A DNA stretch of 64,000 nt from Pseudomonadota bacterium (GTDB lineage: Bacteria > Desulfobacterota > Desulfobulbia > Desulfobulbales > JAGXFP01), in assembly GCA_018814305.1 (NCBI GenBank), contig JAHJAA010000006.1, positions 1 to 64,000 on the forward strand, in the 5' to 3' direction. Below the pieces are notes generated by a model, which was given only the letters and a program-made list of their open reading frames with translations, was not told where the DNA came from and ran no database searches. The position numbers were made by a program, and so were the translations under genes. The first letter of the stretch is position 1. Every line of letters begins with the position of its first letter. Shown in pieces: positions 8,610 through 19,781 of the stretch.

Positions 8610-9947
8610 TTGAATATGCCGAGAATACTGCTGGTTGAAGATGATGAAATCATGCGGGTGACCCTCTTTGACCGTCTCAAAGGGATGGGGTTTGAGGTGG
8701 ATCAGGAGGCCAACGGCCGCGATGCTTTGCTGAAGATCGAATCCCAGGAGTATCACCTGATCATCTCAGACATCAAGATGCCAGGATTGGATGGGGTCAG
8801 GTTGCTTGAGGAGGCGCGGAAGGTGGCGCCCAATGCCGATATTATTCTGATGACCGCTTACGGCAGCGTGGAGGACGCGGTGAGTTGTTTGAAAAAAGGG
8901 GCGGCTGATTATATCCTGAAGCCCTTTGATATGGATGATCTGACCATCAGGGTGAACCGGTTGCTGTCGGTTCGCAAGATGAAAACCCGATGTACTTCAC
9001 TGGAGGAAAATGTTCGTCCCGCGAGGATTATCGGCCGGAGTCCGGCCATGGCAGAGCTTGCTGAGTTAATCGACCGAGTGGCCGACTCCGATTCCACTAT
9101 CCTGATTACCGGAGAATCCGGGACCGGCAAGGAACTGGTGGCAGCAGCCCTCCATTATCAAAGTGGCCGGTCCGGGGGACCCTATGTCAAGGTCAACTGC
9201 GGTGCCATCCAGGAACACCTGATCGAATCGGAACTGTTCGGCCATGAAAAGGGGGCCTTTACCGGGGCCCTGGCTCGTAAGATTGGTCGATTTGAGATGG
9301 CCGATGGCGGCACTCTGCTTTTAGATGAGATCGGCGATCTCCCGTTACATCTTCAGGTCAAACTGCTCCGGGTTCTGCAGGAGCGCGAAATTGAACGGGT
9401 GGGGTCGGGACGACCAATTCGAATTGATGTTCGAATCCTTTGCGCTACCGCCAAGGATTTGAAGGAAGAGGTCAAGGCCGGGCGATTCCGGGAAGATCTC
9501 TTTTATCGATTACAGGTCATTCCTCTCTTTGTCCCCCCGCTCCGGGAGCGGAAAGAGGATATTCCCGATCTGGTCCGCTATTTTCTTGATGAGTTTCAAG
9601 TGATGCGCGGTATGGGGCTGGATCTTTCACCTGGTGGACTCAGCTGTTTGATGGGGTACAATTTCCCCGGGAATATTCGGGAGTTGCGGAATATCATTGA
9701 GCGGGCCTCGGTTCTGACCCGATCCTCGACCATCGATCTTTTGGAATTGCCCAGGGATTTGACCCTGGATACCCCTGGTGAGGATAGTGATTTTGGGCTG
9801 GCTGAGGCGGTCGGTCGGACTGAACAGCAGTATATTCTGAAGGCCCTGCGGAAGACGGGAGGGGTGAAAAACGAGGCGGCGGCTCTCCTGGGGATCAGTC
9901 GGAAGAATCTCTGGGAAAAGATGAAGACGTATCAGCTTGAAATTTAG
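8610..9947 (+). CDS. Sigma54-dependent NtrC-family response regulator (REC-AAA+-HTH)
   Basis: [34 protein letters not shown] Walker [16 protein letters not shown] (GAFTGA loop); C-terminal Fis-type [21 protein letters not shown]. Confidence 0.92.
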   Translation: MNMPRILLVEDDEIMRVTLFDRLKGMGFEVDQEANGRDALLKIESQEYHLIISDIKMPGLDGVRLLEEARKVAPNADIILMTAYGSVEDAVSCLKKGAADYILKPFDMDDLTIRVNRLLSVRKMKTRCTSLEENVRPARIIGRSPAMAELAELIDRVADSDSTILITGESGTGKELVAAALHYQSGRSGGPYVKVNCGAIQEHLIESELFGHEKGAFTGALARKIGRFEMADGGTLLLDEIGDLPLHLQVKLLRVLQEREIERVGSGRPIRIDVRILCATAKDLKEEVKAGRFREDLFYRLQVIPLFVPPLRERKEDIPDLVRYFLDEFQVMRGMGLDLSPGGLSCLMGYNFPGNIRELRNIIERASVLTRSSTIDLLELPRDLTLDTPGEDSDFGLAEAVGRTEQQYILKALRKTGGVKNEAAALLGISRKNLWEKMKTYQLEI

Positions 9948-10039
9948 TGCTGGTTTATCCGGGATTGATTCAAGGCTTGAATGAATCAGAAAACCAAGGG
10001 AGTTGATCCGGCTCTTTTGGGTGTGATACGCTGGTTGGC

Positions 10040-10771
10040 ATGGGGCATAAGCATAACAAAAAACAGCGGCATGAGAAGGTTCATGAAACCCGCCGGCCAC
10101 CGGTTAAGGGAGGCTCTGAAGTTGTTCAAGAACCGCCCCGTCTGGAAATTGTCCTAAAGGCCGATTCCGACGGCAGTCGTGGGGCGGTTGCTGCGGAGAT
10201 TAATCGGATTTCTGCGGAGATCCCCGTGGGGGTCATCCACTCCGGGGTAGGCGATATAACTCAATCCGATCTTTTTTTTGCTGAAACCGCCAGTCGCCTG
10301 GTCATCGGGTTTGGGGTTGATCTCGTTTCTGGAGTCAGGGCGGGCGTCGAACAATCAGGAGTTGAGGTGCGACTGTACCGCTTGATTTACCCCTTGGCCG
10401 AGGATTTAAAAAGGATAGCGGCAAGCCTGGTTCCCAAAGGCGAGAGCGAAACCGTTATCGGCCAGGCCAAGGTGATTGCCCTCTTTAAGAGCTGTCGACA
10501 TGGTTCGATCCTTGGTTGTGAGTTGGTGGCAGGGCGCCTGGCCCTGGGGGACCACTTTCGGGTAATCAGCGGCATGGGCCCGATCTACTCCGGGCGGATA
10601 AAATCACTTCAAATTGGGGACCGTGCGGTGGACCAGGCCGGGGTTGGTCGGCAGGTCGGGCTCAAGATCGAAGACTTCAATCGCGGGGCCATCGGCGATC
10701 TGGTGGAAAGCTATAGGCCAATCCAGCCACCTATTCCCTGGCGACCGGATCCCGGCGTTTGCCAATTCTAA
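10040..10771 (+). CDS. Standalone IF-2 C-terminal-domain paralogue lacking the GTPase domain
   Basis: LEIVLKADSDGSRGAVAAEINRIS...VGVIHSGVGDITQSDLFFAETASRLVIGFGVDL...VRLYRLIYPLAEDLKRI...IGQAKVIALFKSCRHGSILGCELVAGRLALGDHFRVI...VGLKIEDFNRGAIGDLVESY resembles InfB domains III-IV/C2; no G1-G4 motifs. Confidence 0.8.
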   Translation: MGHKHNKKQRHEKVHETRRPPVKGGSEVVQEPPRLEIVLKADSDGSRGAVAAEINRISAEIPVGVIHSGVGDITQSDLFFAETASRLVIGFGVDLVSGVRAGVEQSGVEVRLYRLIYPLAEDLKRIAASLVPKGESETVIGQAKVIALFKSCRHGSILGCELVAGRLALGDHFRVISGMGPIYSGRIKSLQIGDRAVDQAGVGRQVGLKIEDFNRGAIGDLVESYRPIQPPIPWRPDPGVCQF

Positions 10772-10774
10772 AAA

Positions 10775-11698
10775 TTACTTCAACAGATCCGTACTCAGGT
10801 AGCGTTCACCCGTATCGGGGAGGACGACCACCAGGGTTTTGCCCCGGTTTTCCTCCCGGTTGGCAACCTGAAGGGCCGCCCAGGCGGCTGCCCCGGAGGA
10901 GATGCCACAGAGGATCCCCTCCTTGGCGGCCAGGAGTTTGGCCGTGCCGATGGCGTCTTCATTGGTGACCTGGACGATTTCGTCAATGATGCCGGTGTTT
11001 AAGACCTTGGGGATGAAGCCTGCCCCGATGCCCTGGATCTTGTGGGGGCCGGGGGCACCGCCGGAGAGAACCGGAGACGCCGTTGGTTCGACCGCCACGG
11101 CATAAAATGATGGTTTGCGGGCCTTGATCACTTCGGAGACTCCGGTGATGGTGCCGCCGGTACCGACCCCGGCCACTAATATATCAACCCGGCCTTCGGT
11201 ATCATTCCAGATTTCCAAAGCGGTGGTGGTGCGATGGATCTCGGGGTTGGCAGGGTTTTCGAACTGGTTGGGCATGAAGGCATTGGCGGTGTTTGCGGTG
11301 AGTTCTGTGGCCTTGGCAATGGCCCCCTTCATTCCCTCCGGACCTGGGGTGAGCACCAGTTCCGCTCCAAGATGCTTTAAGAGCTGGCGTCGTTCCATGC
11401 TCATGGTTTCCGGCATGGTGAGGATCAGCCGATACCCCTTGGCGGCACAGATCATGGCCAGGGCAATGCCAGTATTGCCGCTGGTGGGCTCGATGATCAC
11501 CGTGTCGTGGTTGACCTGTCCGGACTGCTCGGCGGCGTCGATCATGGCCTTGCCGATCCGGTCCTTGACGCTGAACAGGGGATTTCGGGATTCCAGTTTG
11601 GCCAGGATGGTGACCCCTGAATCCGGGGCCAGATGGTTAAGCCGGATCAGCGGGGTATTGCCGATGGCCTGGGAAATGTCGGAATAGATTCCACTCAT
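10775..11698 (-). CDS. cysK: Cysteine synthase A (O-acetylserine sulfhydrylase)
   Basis: [72 protein letters not shown]. Confidence 0.95.
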   Translation of the reverse strand: MSGIYSDISQAIGNTPLIRLNHLAPDSGVTILAKLESRNPLFSVKDRIGKAMIDAAEQSGQVNHDTVIIEPTSGNTGIALAMICAAKGYRLILTMPETMSMERRQLLKHLGAELVLTPGPEGMKGAIAKATELTANTANAFMPNQFENPANPEIHRTTTALEIWNDTEGRVDILVAGVGTGGTITGVSEVIKARKPSFYAVAVEPTASPVLSGGAPGPHKIQGIGAGFIPKVLNTGIIDEIVQVTNEDAIGTAKLLAAKEGILCGISSGAAAWAALQVANREENRGKTLVVVLPDTGERYLSTDLLK

Positions 11699-12678
11699 GT
11701 TGTTCTCCTTTTGTCGTTTTTTTTGCCATTGCCCGAGTAAACCAGTTCCGGCTTTTTCAGGATAACTTTGGTGTCCGGTGGGACGCTTTCGGTGATCCAG
11801 ATATTACCGCCGATCACGCTGCGGGTGCCGATTACGGTTTCGCCGCCAAGGATGGTTGAGTTTGCATAGACGATGACGTCATCCTCGATGGTGGGATGGC
11901 GTTTGACGTTGCGAAAACGTTTTCCGGCATCGGTCGGCAGGGAGAGGGCGCCCAGGGTGACGCCCTGGTAGAGTCGGACCCGGTTGCCGATGATGGTGGT
12001 CTCTCCGATGACCACCCCAGTGCCGTGGTCGATGAAAAAATGCGAGCCGATGGCGGCGCCGGGATGGATATCGATCCCAGTGAGACTATGGGCATATTCG
12101 GTCATGATTCGGGGCAGAACCGGGACCTGCATTCGGTGCAGTTCATGGGCCAGGCGATAGACACTGATGGCCAAAAGACCGGGATAGCTGAAGATCACCT
12201 CGTCGGCCCCCTTGGCGGCCGGATCACCATCAAGGGCGGCCTGGATGTCGTTGGCCAGTTGCTCGCTGATTTCGGGTAGTCGTTCGATGAAGCGAATTGC
12301 TTTTTCCGCACCTTGGACCTTGCAACGGGTACAAGTCTGGCGGGCCTGGAAGCATTCGTGCTGGATGGCCAGGACGATCTGGGCGGAGAGCTTTTCAAAG
12401 AGCTCGGTGGTCTCTTGACCCAGGCAGTATTCCAGGTTGGCCGGATTGATCGAGGTCGGTGAGAAATAGCCGGGGAAGAGGATGCGCCTCGCCTGCTGGA
12501 TGATCTCAACTACCTTGGCATGGGTGGGAATGGGAATTGAGCCCAGGTGGTCGAAACAGCCATGCCGGTTGCAGGAAGCGGCCAGCTTTTTAACCACCGG
12601 CGGGATATCATCGTAGAAATGGTTAGTGCTTTCCGCATCATCAATGCATTCTTTATTATCGATATCCTTGATAAACAT
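11695..12678 (-). CDS. cysE: Serine O-acetyltransferase (hexapeptide-repeat)
   Basis: [42 protein letters not shown]; overlaps the cysK start. Confidence 0.9.
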   Translation of the reverse strand: MFIKDIDNKECIDDAESTNHFYDDIPPVVKKLAASCNRHGCFDHLGSIPIPTHAKVVEIIQQARRILFPGYFSPTSINPANLEYCLGQETTELFEKLSAQIVLAIQHECFQARQTCTRCKVQGAEKAIRFIERLPEISEQLANDIQAALDGDPAAKGADEVIFSYPGLLAISVYRLAHELHRMQVPVLPRIMTEYAHSLTGIDIHPGAAIGSHFFIDHGTGVVIGETTIIGNRVRLYQGVTLGALSLPTDAGKRFRNVKRHPTIEDDVIVYANSTILGGETVIGTRSVIGGNIWITESVPPDTKVILKKPELVYSGNGKKNDKRRTT

Positions 12679-12799
12679 CTTTGTCTCCTTATAGCGATAA
12701 AACCTGGTGGGTCATTGGGGTTGAGGGGGACTGTTGTTCAGCCAGGAAGAAGATTTTACTCCGTTACCCTTTAAAATCTGTACTATAGCCATTTTTTAC

Positions 12800-13402
12800 T
12801 CAATCGGTCCTGCTGACCAGAAAAATTCCATAGGTGGCCCGCAGATTGGGCAGGAAAGAAATAATTTTCCCTTGAAGATCATGGCTGCTGGTGTCGATGG
12901 CCACCTCTTTTTCCAGGCGGCAGCCGATCTTTCTGATAAATCGGCGGAAATCTTTAATGGTAATAACCCTGATATTGGGGGTGTTATACCAGTCAAAGGG
13001 GAGTTGCGGGTTTTTCGGGGCATAGCCCTTGAGCAGGAGCTGTATCCGGATGGACCAGTGGCTGAAGTTGGGGAACGAGACAATCACCCGACCGCCGATC
13101 CGGAGCAGTTCATTCAGCAACCAGTCGGGACGATAAACCTGTTGCAGGGTCTGGCTGAGGATCACATAGTCGAACCAGTTATCCTGGTAGTCAAGGATTT
13201 CCTCGTTAATGTCACCCTGCAGGACCTGGAGTCCGCGTTCGATGCAGAAGGCGGCCAGTTCCTCGGAATTTTCGATACCGGTACCGGAAACCTGTTTTTC
13301 TTCCTTGAGAAAGTTGAGGAGATCACCGTGGCCGCATCCCAGGTCGAGGACCCTGCTGCCTGGTTCGATCCAAGAGGCAATAATTTGCAGATCATAACGC
13401 AT
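12800..13402 (-). CDS. metW: Methionine biosynthesis protein MetW (SAM-methyltransferase fold)
   Basis: [44 protein letters not shown]...; start at 13402 overlaps the 3' end of metX; the ORF-track extension to 13513 is antisense/overlap read-through. Confidence 0.9.
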   Translation of the reverse strand: MRYDLQIIASWIEPGSRVLDLGCGHGDLLNFLKEEKQVSGTGIENSEELAAFCIERGLQVLQGDINEEILDYQDNWFDYVILSQTLQQVYRPDWLLNELLRIGGRVIVSFPNFSHWSIRIQLLLKGYAPKNPQLPFDWYNTPNIRVITIKDFRRFIRKIGCRLEKEVAIDTSSHDLQGKIISFLPNLRATYGIFLVSRTD

Positions 13403-14576
13403 GGCGGCCCGACCTCTCCCGGTAAATCCGTTCCAGGAATTTCCCCACCAGACTGCTGAGTCGGGGATTGGGGAGTAAAAAGGCATCGTGCCCACAGTCC
13501 GCTTTGATTTCACAGAAGCTGACGTCGAGTCCGTTTTTTTTCATGGCCTTGACCAGGGCTTTTGATTGATACGTGGGGTAGAGCCAGTCCGAGGTGAAGG
13601 AAACCACCAGAAATCTGGCCGTTGCACTGGCAAGGGCCAGGACGTCTGAGTCATCGCCGAATTTACTGCCCAAGTCGAAATAATCTCCTGCCTTGCTGAT
13701 ATAGAGGAAGGAGTTGGCATCGAAACGACGGACAAACTTATTGCCCTGGTATCGGAGATAACTCTCGATCTGGAAGTCGCCGTCGAAGTTGAAGGACAGG
13801 TCCTTTTTGTTCTGGAGTCTTCTCCCGAATTTGATGCGCATGGCCTCGTCCGACAGGTAGGTTACGTGCCCCACCATGCGGGCCACTGCCAGCCCGGTAT
13901 CGGGGAATTTCCCCTGATAGTAATGGCCACCGGCCCAGTTTGGGTCGGCCATAATGGCCTGGCGACCGATCTCGTTAAAGGCGATGGCCAAGGCTGAGTG
14001 ACGGGTGGTGGTGGCCAGGGGGATGGCCGAGGCGACCATCTCAGGGTAGCGGACCGACCACTCCAGAACCTGCATGCCGCCAATGGAACCGCCGATTACC
14101 GAGAGGAGTTGGTTGATGCCCAGATGATCCAGCAGGAGTTTCTGGGCCTTGACCATGTCGCCGATGGTAATCAACGGGAAGTCAAGGCCGAACTGCCTGC
14201 CGGTGGCGGGATTGATGGATGATGGGCCGGTTGAACCCATACATCCGCCCAGCACATTGGAGCAGATCACAAAGTACTGATCGGTATCGATGGCCTTACC
14301 AGGGCCGATCATAATCTCCCACCAGCCGGGTTTGGAATCTTCCTGGGTGTAGTATCCGGCCATATGGGAATCACCGGACAGGGCATGGGTGATCAGGATG
14401 GCATTGGAGCGATCCGAATTTAGTTGTCCCAAAGTTTCGTAGGCCAGGGTTATCGGCCCCAGGCGGGTTCCGCTGTCCAGGACGATTTCATTGGGAGAAT
14501 CGGCCAGAGTAACGAATTTTTTCTCTACAAGACCGACGGAGTTGCCGGAGGTGTCATGCTTGGTGTATTCGCTCAT
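13392..14576 (-). CDS. metX: Homoserine O-acetyltransferase
   Basis: [66 protein letters not shown]. Confidence 0.93.
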   Translation of the reverse strand: MSEYTKHDTSGNSVGLVEKKFVTLADSPNEIVLDSGTRLGPITLAYETLGQLNSDRSNAILITHALSGDSHMAGYYTQEDSKPGWWEIMIGPGKAIDTDQYFVICSNVLGGCMGSTGPSSINPATGRQFGLDFPLITIGDMVKAQKLLLDHLGINQLLSVIGGSIGGMQVLEWSVRYPEMVASAIPLATTTRHSALAIAFNEIGRQAIMADPNWAGGHYYQGKFPDTGLAVARMVGHVTYLSDEAMRIKFGRRLQNKKDLSFNFDGDFQIESYLRYQGNKFVRRFDANSFLYISKAGDYFDLGSKFGDDSDVLALASATARFLVVSFTSDWLYPTYQSKALVKAMKKNGLDVSFCEIKADCGHDAFLLPNPRLSSLVGKFLERIYRERSGRHAL

Positions 14577-14587
14577 TATAATCCATC

Positions 14588-15838
14588 TCAAATCCGGTCA
14601 AGGGACTGGGCCAGATCCTGGCAGATATCTTCTACTGCCTCTATTCCTACCGATAGTCTAATCAGATCCGGAGTGATATCCAGAGATTGTTTGGTCGGTT
14701 CATCGAATGAAAGATATTGCGATGAGGAGGGGTGGATAATCAAGGTCTTGCAGTCTCCGAGGTTGGCCAGGTGATAGATCATTTTAAGTCCGTTGATGAA
14801 TGAAAAGCATTGGGCTTGGTCCCGGAGGCCGAAGGAGAGGATCCCGCCGAATCCCATCCCGTTGAACTGAGCCTTGGCGGTGAGATGGCTGGGGCTGTCG
14901 AGTCGGCCGGGATATTTTATCCAGGTCACCTCGGGACGGGCGGCGAGAAAATCTACTACCCGAGCGCAATTCTCCAGGTGCCGTTCCATCCTGATCGCCA
15001 GGGTGTCGAGACCGATCATGGTCAGATAGGAGTGGAGTGGAGCCTGGGTGGTCCCGAAGTTGATATGGTGTTCTCGCCAGACCTTGTCGAGAAAGGCCAA
15101 GGGGCCCTTCCGGTCGATAAATGGCTTCATATCTGGGAAACGGCCCTGTTGCCAGTCGAAGTTGCCGCCGTCGATCACCACTCCACCTGGGGCATCCCCA
15201 TGGCCACTGAGGTACTTGGTCGTTGAGTGGATGACCACATCGGCCCCCAATTCCAAAGGGCGGCAGAGATATGGGGTAGCCAGGGTGTTGTCCACCAGGA
15301 GAGGCAGCCCATGGCGATGGGCGATTCGGGCAGTTTCAGCGAGGTTTGGCACATCCATTTTGGGATTGCCGATGGTTTCCAGGTAGACGAAACGGGTCTT
15401 GTCGGTGATGGCTGCCTCCAGGGCGGCAAGATCGGTGGACTCAACCAGTCGGGCAGTGATTCCGTATTTTTTGAAGATGTTGTTGAAGAGAATATAGGTG
15501 GACATGAACAGGGAGTTGCCACTGACAAATTCATCCCCGGTTCGCAAGAGCGCCATGCAGGCATTGGTGATTGCCGCCATTCCTGAGGCCATGACCACAG
15601 CCCCTTTGCCGCTTTCAAGCAGAGCGAGTTTTTCTTCAAGGACCCGGTTGGTGGGGTTGGTCAGTCGGAGATAGATATGATCGGAGGTCTTGCCGCCAAA
15701 GGTGGCGCTCAGATTTTCGGCGGTTTCGTGAAGGTGTGAGGCGGATTGGCAAATTGGAGGCAGGGTCGCCCCTTGCCATTCTGAAGGGTGGAGGCCTTCA
15801 TGGATGACTCTGGTTCGGAAATCTTTTTTGTCAGACAT
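14588..15838 (-). CDS. metY: O-acetylhomoserine sulfhydrylase / homocysteine synthase (PLP Cys/Met metabolism enzyme)
   Basis: THAL-type PLP fold: [61 protein letters not shown]. Confidence 0.88.
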   Translation of the reverse strand: MSDKKDFRTRVIHEGLHPSEWQGATLPPICQSASHLHETAENLSATFGGKTSDHIYLRLTNPTNRVLEEKLALLESGKGAVVMASGMAAITNACMALLRTGDEFVSGNSLFMSTYILFNNIFKKYGITARLVESTDLAALEAAITDKTRFVYLETIGNPKMDVPNLAETARIAHRHGLPLLVDNTLATPYLCRPLELGADVVIHSTTKYLSGHGDAPGGVVIDGGNFDWQQGRFPDMKPFIDRKGPLAFLDKVWREHHINFGTTQAPLHSYLTMIGLDTLAIRMERHLENCARVVDFLAARPEVTWIKYPGRLDSPSHLTAKAQFNGMGFGGILSFGLRDQAQCFSFINGLKMIYHLANLGDCKTLIIHPSSSQYLSFDEPTKQSLDITPDLIRLSVGIEAVEDICQDLAQSLDRI

Positions 15839-15995
15839 ATTATTGCTTCTCCAAAAGAGATACTATGGTCAGTGAGAGGTGTTTTATGGCTTAAGGAAGT
15901 GAAAGGTCGCTTCTGTCGTGGTGATTACGTTTAAGTATAGCAATAATCGCAATTCAGCATAGAGAAAAATGGGGATGCCCGGGGTCTGTTGATGG

Positions 15996-16376
15996 TCAAA
16001 GGATACTAGTGAGAACCTCACAGGAGCGACAGATATTCATTTTCTCCTGCCAGTTTTTCTGGCTCTTGCACTCACAGATGGTGCCATTAATAAACCAGCA
16101 AAGCTTACCTGCCTGGAATTCCCAAGCGGGGCAATGCTTTCGGCGTTGCGGTGGACATTTTTTGACGACCCAGCAGGGCTTGATGTCTTTATCATTGGCC
16201 CGGGTCCTTGAGATGAGGAAAAACACCTGACGTTCCACATGGGATGGTATATGTCGCCATCCTTGCTCGTAGCTGTGGATTGCCTTGATTGAAATACCCA
16301 AAAGTTCGGCCAGTTGTTTCTGGGTTTTGCCCAGCCTTTGGCGGGCCTCGAGAAATTCTTTACTGTCCACGACCAT
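15996..16376 (-). CDS. XRE-type HTH protein fused to a Cys/Trp-rich two-CW-like domain
   Basis: RQRLGKTQKQLAELLGISIKAIHSYEQGWRHIP (HTH); C-terminal CWVVKKCPPQRRKHCPAWEFQAGKLCWFINGTICECK...CRSCEV. Confidence 0.8.
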   Translation of the reverse strand: MVVDSKEFLEARQRLGKTQKQLAELLGISIKAIHSYEQGWRHIPSHVERQVFFLISRTRANDKDIKPCWVVKKCPPQRRKHCPAWEFQAGKLCWFINGTICECKSQKNWQEKMNICRSCEVLTSIL

Positions 16377-16440
16377 CCCCTCGGAGTAGTATGAATCCCT
16401 TCAAGTGTCTATGAATTGCCTAGGTCAAGGGATCGTTTCT

Positions 16441-16594
16441 AAATAGTTGCCGTCCAGAAACGGTCTTTTTGATCGATGGCTGCGTTGCTTAGTTGCCGAA
16501 AAATGCTCACGTACCTAAGTACGCTCCGCTTTTTCGTCGTCCTCGCGTCTTGCTCTCGACCAAAAAACCTCGTTTCTGGATGGAAACTAAATAA
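16441..16594. repeat. Intergenic inverted-repeat element (MITE/REP-like), copy 1
   Basis: Terminal arms AAATAGTTGCCGTCCAGAAACG / CGTTTCTGGATGGAAACTAAAT (imperfect inverted); internal CGAAAAATG...CGTACctaaGTACG...CGCTTTTTCG hairpin. Confidence 0.75.
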
Positions 16595-16748
16595 ACCTGA
16601 ATGTTCACCCCCAGGAAAAGAGGGTTAACTCGCCCAGGGCCAATGGGAATGCCGTGGACACGGGTCAATCAACTACAAATTCATTGGTGCAAACTCAAAA
16701 AATCTTTCAGCGGATTTGCGGTTCACGCTGCATTGTTTGCCTCAAGAC

Positions 16749-16848
16749 CCTTGGGCCCAAGGAGCCGCAAAGCGGTTGGTTTGTTAAAAAGGTGTTGCAG
16801 GTTTACAACGTCAATGTTTCATAGTGAAACGAAAATCCTTTTTAACAG
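16749..16848. other. Cluster of hairpin-forming inverted repeats upstream of clpB (candidate structured RNA or DNA)
   Basis: CCTTGGGCCCAAGG (16749-16762), CCGC-AAA-GCGG (16765-16775), TGTTAAAAAGG...CCTTTTTAACA (16782-16847) enclosing GTTTCATAGTGAAAC (16816-16830). Confidence 0.45.
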
Positions 16849-16870
16849 GTAGTGGCGAATTCAGCAACAT

Positions 16871-16908
16871 AATACCACGGAGTGGTACGTTTTGGTGGTA
16901 TTTTTTTT
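16871..16908 (+). terminator. Terminator/attenuator-like hairpin with alternative pairing, upstream of clpB
   Basis: AATACCAC (16871-16878) can pair with GTGGTA (16882-16887) or with GTGGTATT (16895-16902), the latter followed by a T8 run. Confidence 0.5.
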
Positions 16909-16968
16909 GTGGGAATCCAAAATAAATATGGGCCATTCCCTGTCTAGGATTTCCTCTCCTTGACATGA

Positions 16969-17169
16969 TTATGGTCCAACCTTACTTTTCATAAGGAAAA
17001 CATAGATATAATTCAGGATTGGGTCGTCTTTAACGATATATTCAGTGGGGAAGAGATTTCTTTGAAAGAAAAGGTTTTCATAAAGAAGGATGAGAATAGT
17101 ATCCTGGTTGTCTTTGAAAAAAGTACAAAATTAAATAATCCGGTACGGGCTTGGATGGGGAATACTTAA
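16969..17169 (+). other. Open reading frame of about 66 codons without a canonical start, stop overlapping the clpB ATG
   Basis: Reads [71 protein letters not shown] overlap with clpB at 17167-17171. Confidence 0.4.
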
Positions 17170-19781
17170 TGCAATTCGAAAAGCTTACCAATAAATCACA
17201 GACGGCCTTGCAGGAGGCCCAAGTTGTTGCCGCCAATCAAGGACATCAGGAGATCCGGGAGGAACATCTGTTACTGGCGATGTTGAAACAACCTGAAGGG
17301 GTGGTTATTCCGGTTCTCCAAAAGATCGGGATTGCTCCGGACCAATTGCTCTCCGAGATTGATACCCTTTTAAAGGGAATTCCCCAAGTGAGTGGCAGCG
17401 GTTTCGGGCAGGTGGTGGTCTCCGCAGGTCTGCGGAAGGTGTTTGACGGTGCCGAAAAAGTCGCGGCCGGAATGCAGGATGAATATGTGAGTCTTGAACA
17501 TATCTTTTTGGCCATGCTCGAAGAGGAGGGAACTCCCCTGGGCAAAGTGTTCAAGAAAATCGGGATTGACCATTCGGCATTTTTGAAGGCCCTGGCTGGG
17601 GTCCGTGGTAATCAGCGGGTAACCGATCAGGACCCCGAAGCGAAGTATCAGGCTCTGGAAAAATATGCCCGGAATCTGACCGCCGAGGCCCGTCAGGGGA
17701 AGCTCGATCCGGTGATCGGCCGGGATGAGGAGGTTCGGCGGGTTATTCAGGTTCTCTCCCGGCGGACGAAAAATAATCCCGTCTTAATCGGTGAACCCGG
17801 CGTTGGCAAAACTGCCATCGTTGAAGGTCTGGCTCAGAGGATAGTCAACGGGGATATCCCCGAGACCCTGCGTAACAAGCAGGTTCTTTCTTTGGATCTC
17901 GGGGCGTTGGTCGCCGGGGCCAAATATCGAGGGGAGTTTGAGGATAGACTGAAGGCCGTCTTGAAGGAGGTCCAGAGAAGACAGGGCGAAGTCATCCTCT
18001 TTATCGATGAAATTCATACCCTGGTTGGGGCTGGGGCGGCAGAAGGAAGTATGGATGCCTCCAATATGTTGAAGCCGGCTTTGGCCCGGGGGGAGTTACA
18101 TTGTGTCGGAGCCACGACCTTAAATGAGTATCGTAAATATATTGAAAAGGATGCCGCCCTGGAGCGCCGGTTTCAGCAGGTGTTGATCCGGGAACCGTCG
18201 GTGGAAGATACCATTGCCATTCTTCGTGGGATCAAAGAAAAATATGAGGTGCATCACGGGGTTCGGATTCAGGATGCTGCTACTGTGGCGGCGGCTACCC
18301 TGTCCAACCGTTATATCACCGATCGTTTTTTGCCCGATAAGGCCATTGATCTGATCGATGAAGCGGCATCCCGGCTAAGGATCGAGATCGACAGTATGCC
18401 CACTGAGATTGATGTGGTTGATCGGCAACGGATTAAACTCGAAATCGAACGGGAAGCCTTGAAGAAGGAAAAAGATACCCTTTCTCGGGAACGGTTGGCC
18501 AAGGTGGAAGAAGAACTGGCCAATCTCAATGAGACCCTCCAGGGCATGAAGGGCCACTGGCAGTTGGAAAAGGAGATTATTGGCAAGATCCGTCAAATCA
18601 AAGCGGAACTTGATGAGTTGAAAATTGAGGAGCAGCAGGCCCTGCGGACTGGAAATTTTGCCCGGGCCGGAGAATTGACCCATGGTCGGGGGCCTGAGCT
18701 TGAGGCGAAATTACAGGCCGAAAGTGAGCATTTGAACGAAATTCAGCGGGACCGGAAGATGCTGAAAGAAGAGGTCGGCGAGGAGGATATCGCTGGGGTT
18801 GTTGCCAAATGGACCGGGATCCCGGTTGATCATCTGCTGGCTGGGGAGCGGGAAAAACTGATCATGGCCGAGCAGGTTCTGGCCGGTCGGGTTATCGGCC
18901 AGGAAGAGGCTATTGGGGCGGTGGCCCGCGCGGTCCGCCGGTCCCGGGCCGGGCTCCAGGATCCCAATCGTCCATTGGGATCTTTCATCTTTCTCGGCCC
19001 GACCGGGGTCGGTAAGACGGAATTGGCCCGCGCCTTGGCTGTCTTTCTATTCAACAGTGAAAATGCCATGATCCGGCTCGATATGTCCGAGTATATGGAA
19101 AAGCATTCCGTTTCCCGATTAATTGGAGCCCCCCCTGGGTATGTGGGATATGATGAGGGCGGTTATCTTACCGAGGCAGTCAGGCGGCGTCCCTATTCCG
19201 TGATTCTCTTCGACGAGATCGAAAAGGCCCATCCCGATGTATTCAATGTCCTGCTGCAGATTCTCGATGATGGCCGAATGACCGATGGTCAGGGCCGGAC
19301 GGTTGATTTTAAGAATACTATTTTGATCATGACCTCTAATCTGGGGAGTCAGATGATCATGGAATTGGGCGAAGAAAAGCGACAGGAGGCCAGGCAGCGG
19401 GTCGACGAGATTCTGCACCATCATTTTAAACCGGAATTTTTAAACAGGATTGATGAAACCATCATCTTCCATGCCTTGAATCGAGAACAGTTGGGTCGGA
19501 TCGTCGATCTGCAGCTTGATTTACTCAAGACCCGGTTGGCCGGGCAGAAGTTTGCCCTCGATCTTGACAACCCGGCCCGTGAGTATCTTGCCGAAGTCGG
19601 TTTTGATCCGTCCTTCGGGGCCAGGCCGTTGAAACGGGCCATCCAGCGGCATCTTCTGGATCCACTGGCTCTAAAGATACTCGACGGAAATCTGGTTGAG
19701 GGTGACCATATCATGGTTCAACGGGGGGATGAAGGATTGGAATTTCGAAAATCTTTAGTTTCAAAGGGGAAGGAACTCTGA
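17169..19781 (+). CDS. clpB: ATP-dependent chaperone ClpB (Hsp104 family)
   Basis: [21 protein letters not shown]; two AAA+ modules ([32 protein letters not shown]), middle coiled coil. Confidence 0.96.
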   Translation: MQFEKLTNKSQTALQEAQVVAANQGHQEIREEHLLLAMLKQPEGVVIPVLQKIGIAPDQLLSEIDTLLKGIPQVSGSGFGQVVVSAGLRKVFDGAEKVAAGMQDEYVSLEHIFLAMLEEEGTPLGKVFKKIGIDHSAFLKALAGVRGNQRVTDQDPEAKYQALEKYARNLTAEARQGKLDPVIGRDEEVRRVIQVLSRRTKNNPVLIGEPGVGKTAIVEGLAQRIVNGDIPETLRNKQVLSLDLGALVAGAKYRGEFEDRLKAVLKEVQRRQGEVILFIDEIHTLVGAGAAEGSMDASNMLKPALARGELHCVGATTLNEYRKYIEKDAALERRFQQVLIREPSVEDTIAILRGIKEKYEVHHGVRIQDAATVAAATLSNRYITDRFLPDKAIDLIDEAASRLRIEIDSMPTEIDVVDRQRIKLEIEREALKKEKDTLSRERLAKVEEELANLNETLQGMKGHWQLEKEIIGKIRQIKAELDELKIEEQQALRTGNFARAGELTHGRGPELEAKLQAESEHLNEIQRDRKMLKEEVGEEDIAGVVAKWTGIPVDHLLAGEREKLIMAEQVLAGRVIGQEEAIGAVARAVRRSRAGLQDPNRPLGSFIFLGPTGVGKTELARALAVFLFNSENAMIRLDMSEYMEKHSVSRLIGAPPGYVGYDEGGYLTEAVRRRPYSVILFDEIEKAHPDVFNVLLQILDDGRMTDGQGRTVDFKNTILIMTSNLGSQMIMELGEEKRQEARQRVDEILHHHFKPEFLNRIDETIIFHALNREQLGRIVDLQLDLLKTRLAGQKFALDLDNPAREYLAEVGFDPSFGARPLKRAIQRHLLDPLALKILDGNLVEGDHIMVQRGDEGLEFRKSLVSKGKEL

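Noticed and set aside
9627-10100. 157-aa minus-strand ORF antisense to the NtrC-type regulator 3' end
   Set aside because: Entirely opposite well-supported genes; no family features; typical antisense shadow ORF. The same applies to most other long antisense ORFs in the track (for example 8036-8680, 40498-41274, 51105-52037, 58772-59428, 61262-61888, 63237-63857).
13403-13513. N-terminal 37-aa extension of metW in the ORF track
   Set aside because: Overlaps the metX C-terminal coding region in another frame; the conserved MetW start is [24 protein letters not shown] at 13402.
15839-15995. Possible SAM riboswitch upstream of metY
   Set aside because: No SAM-I, SAM-II or SAH consensus core could be recognised by eye; a covariance-model (Infernal/Rfam) scan would be required.
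16441-16594. CRISPR-like repeat array
   Set aside because: Only inverted, not tandem direct, repeats; no regular spacers anywhere in the window.
16601-16852. 83-aa ORF upstream of clpB
   Set aside because: Overlaps several palindromes (16749-16847) and has no coding-like pattern; treated as noncoding structured DNA.
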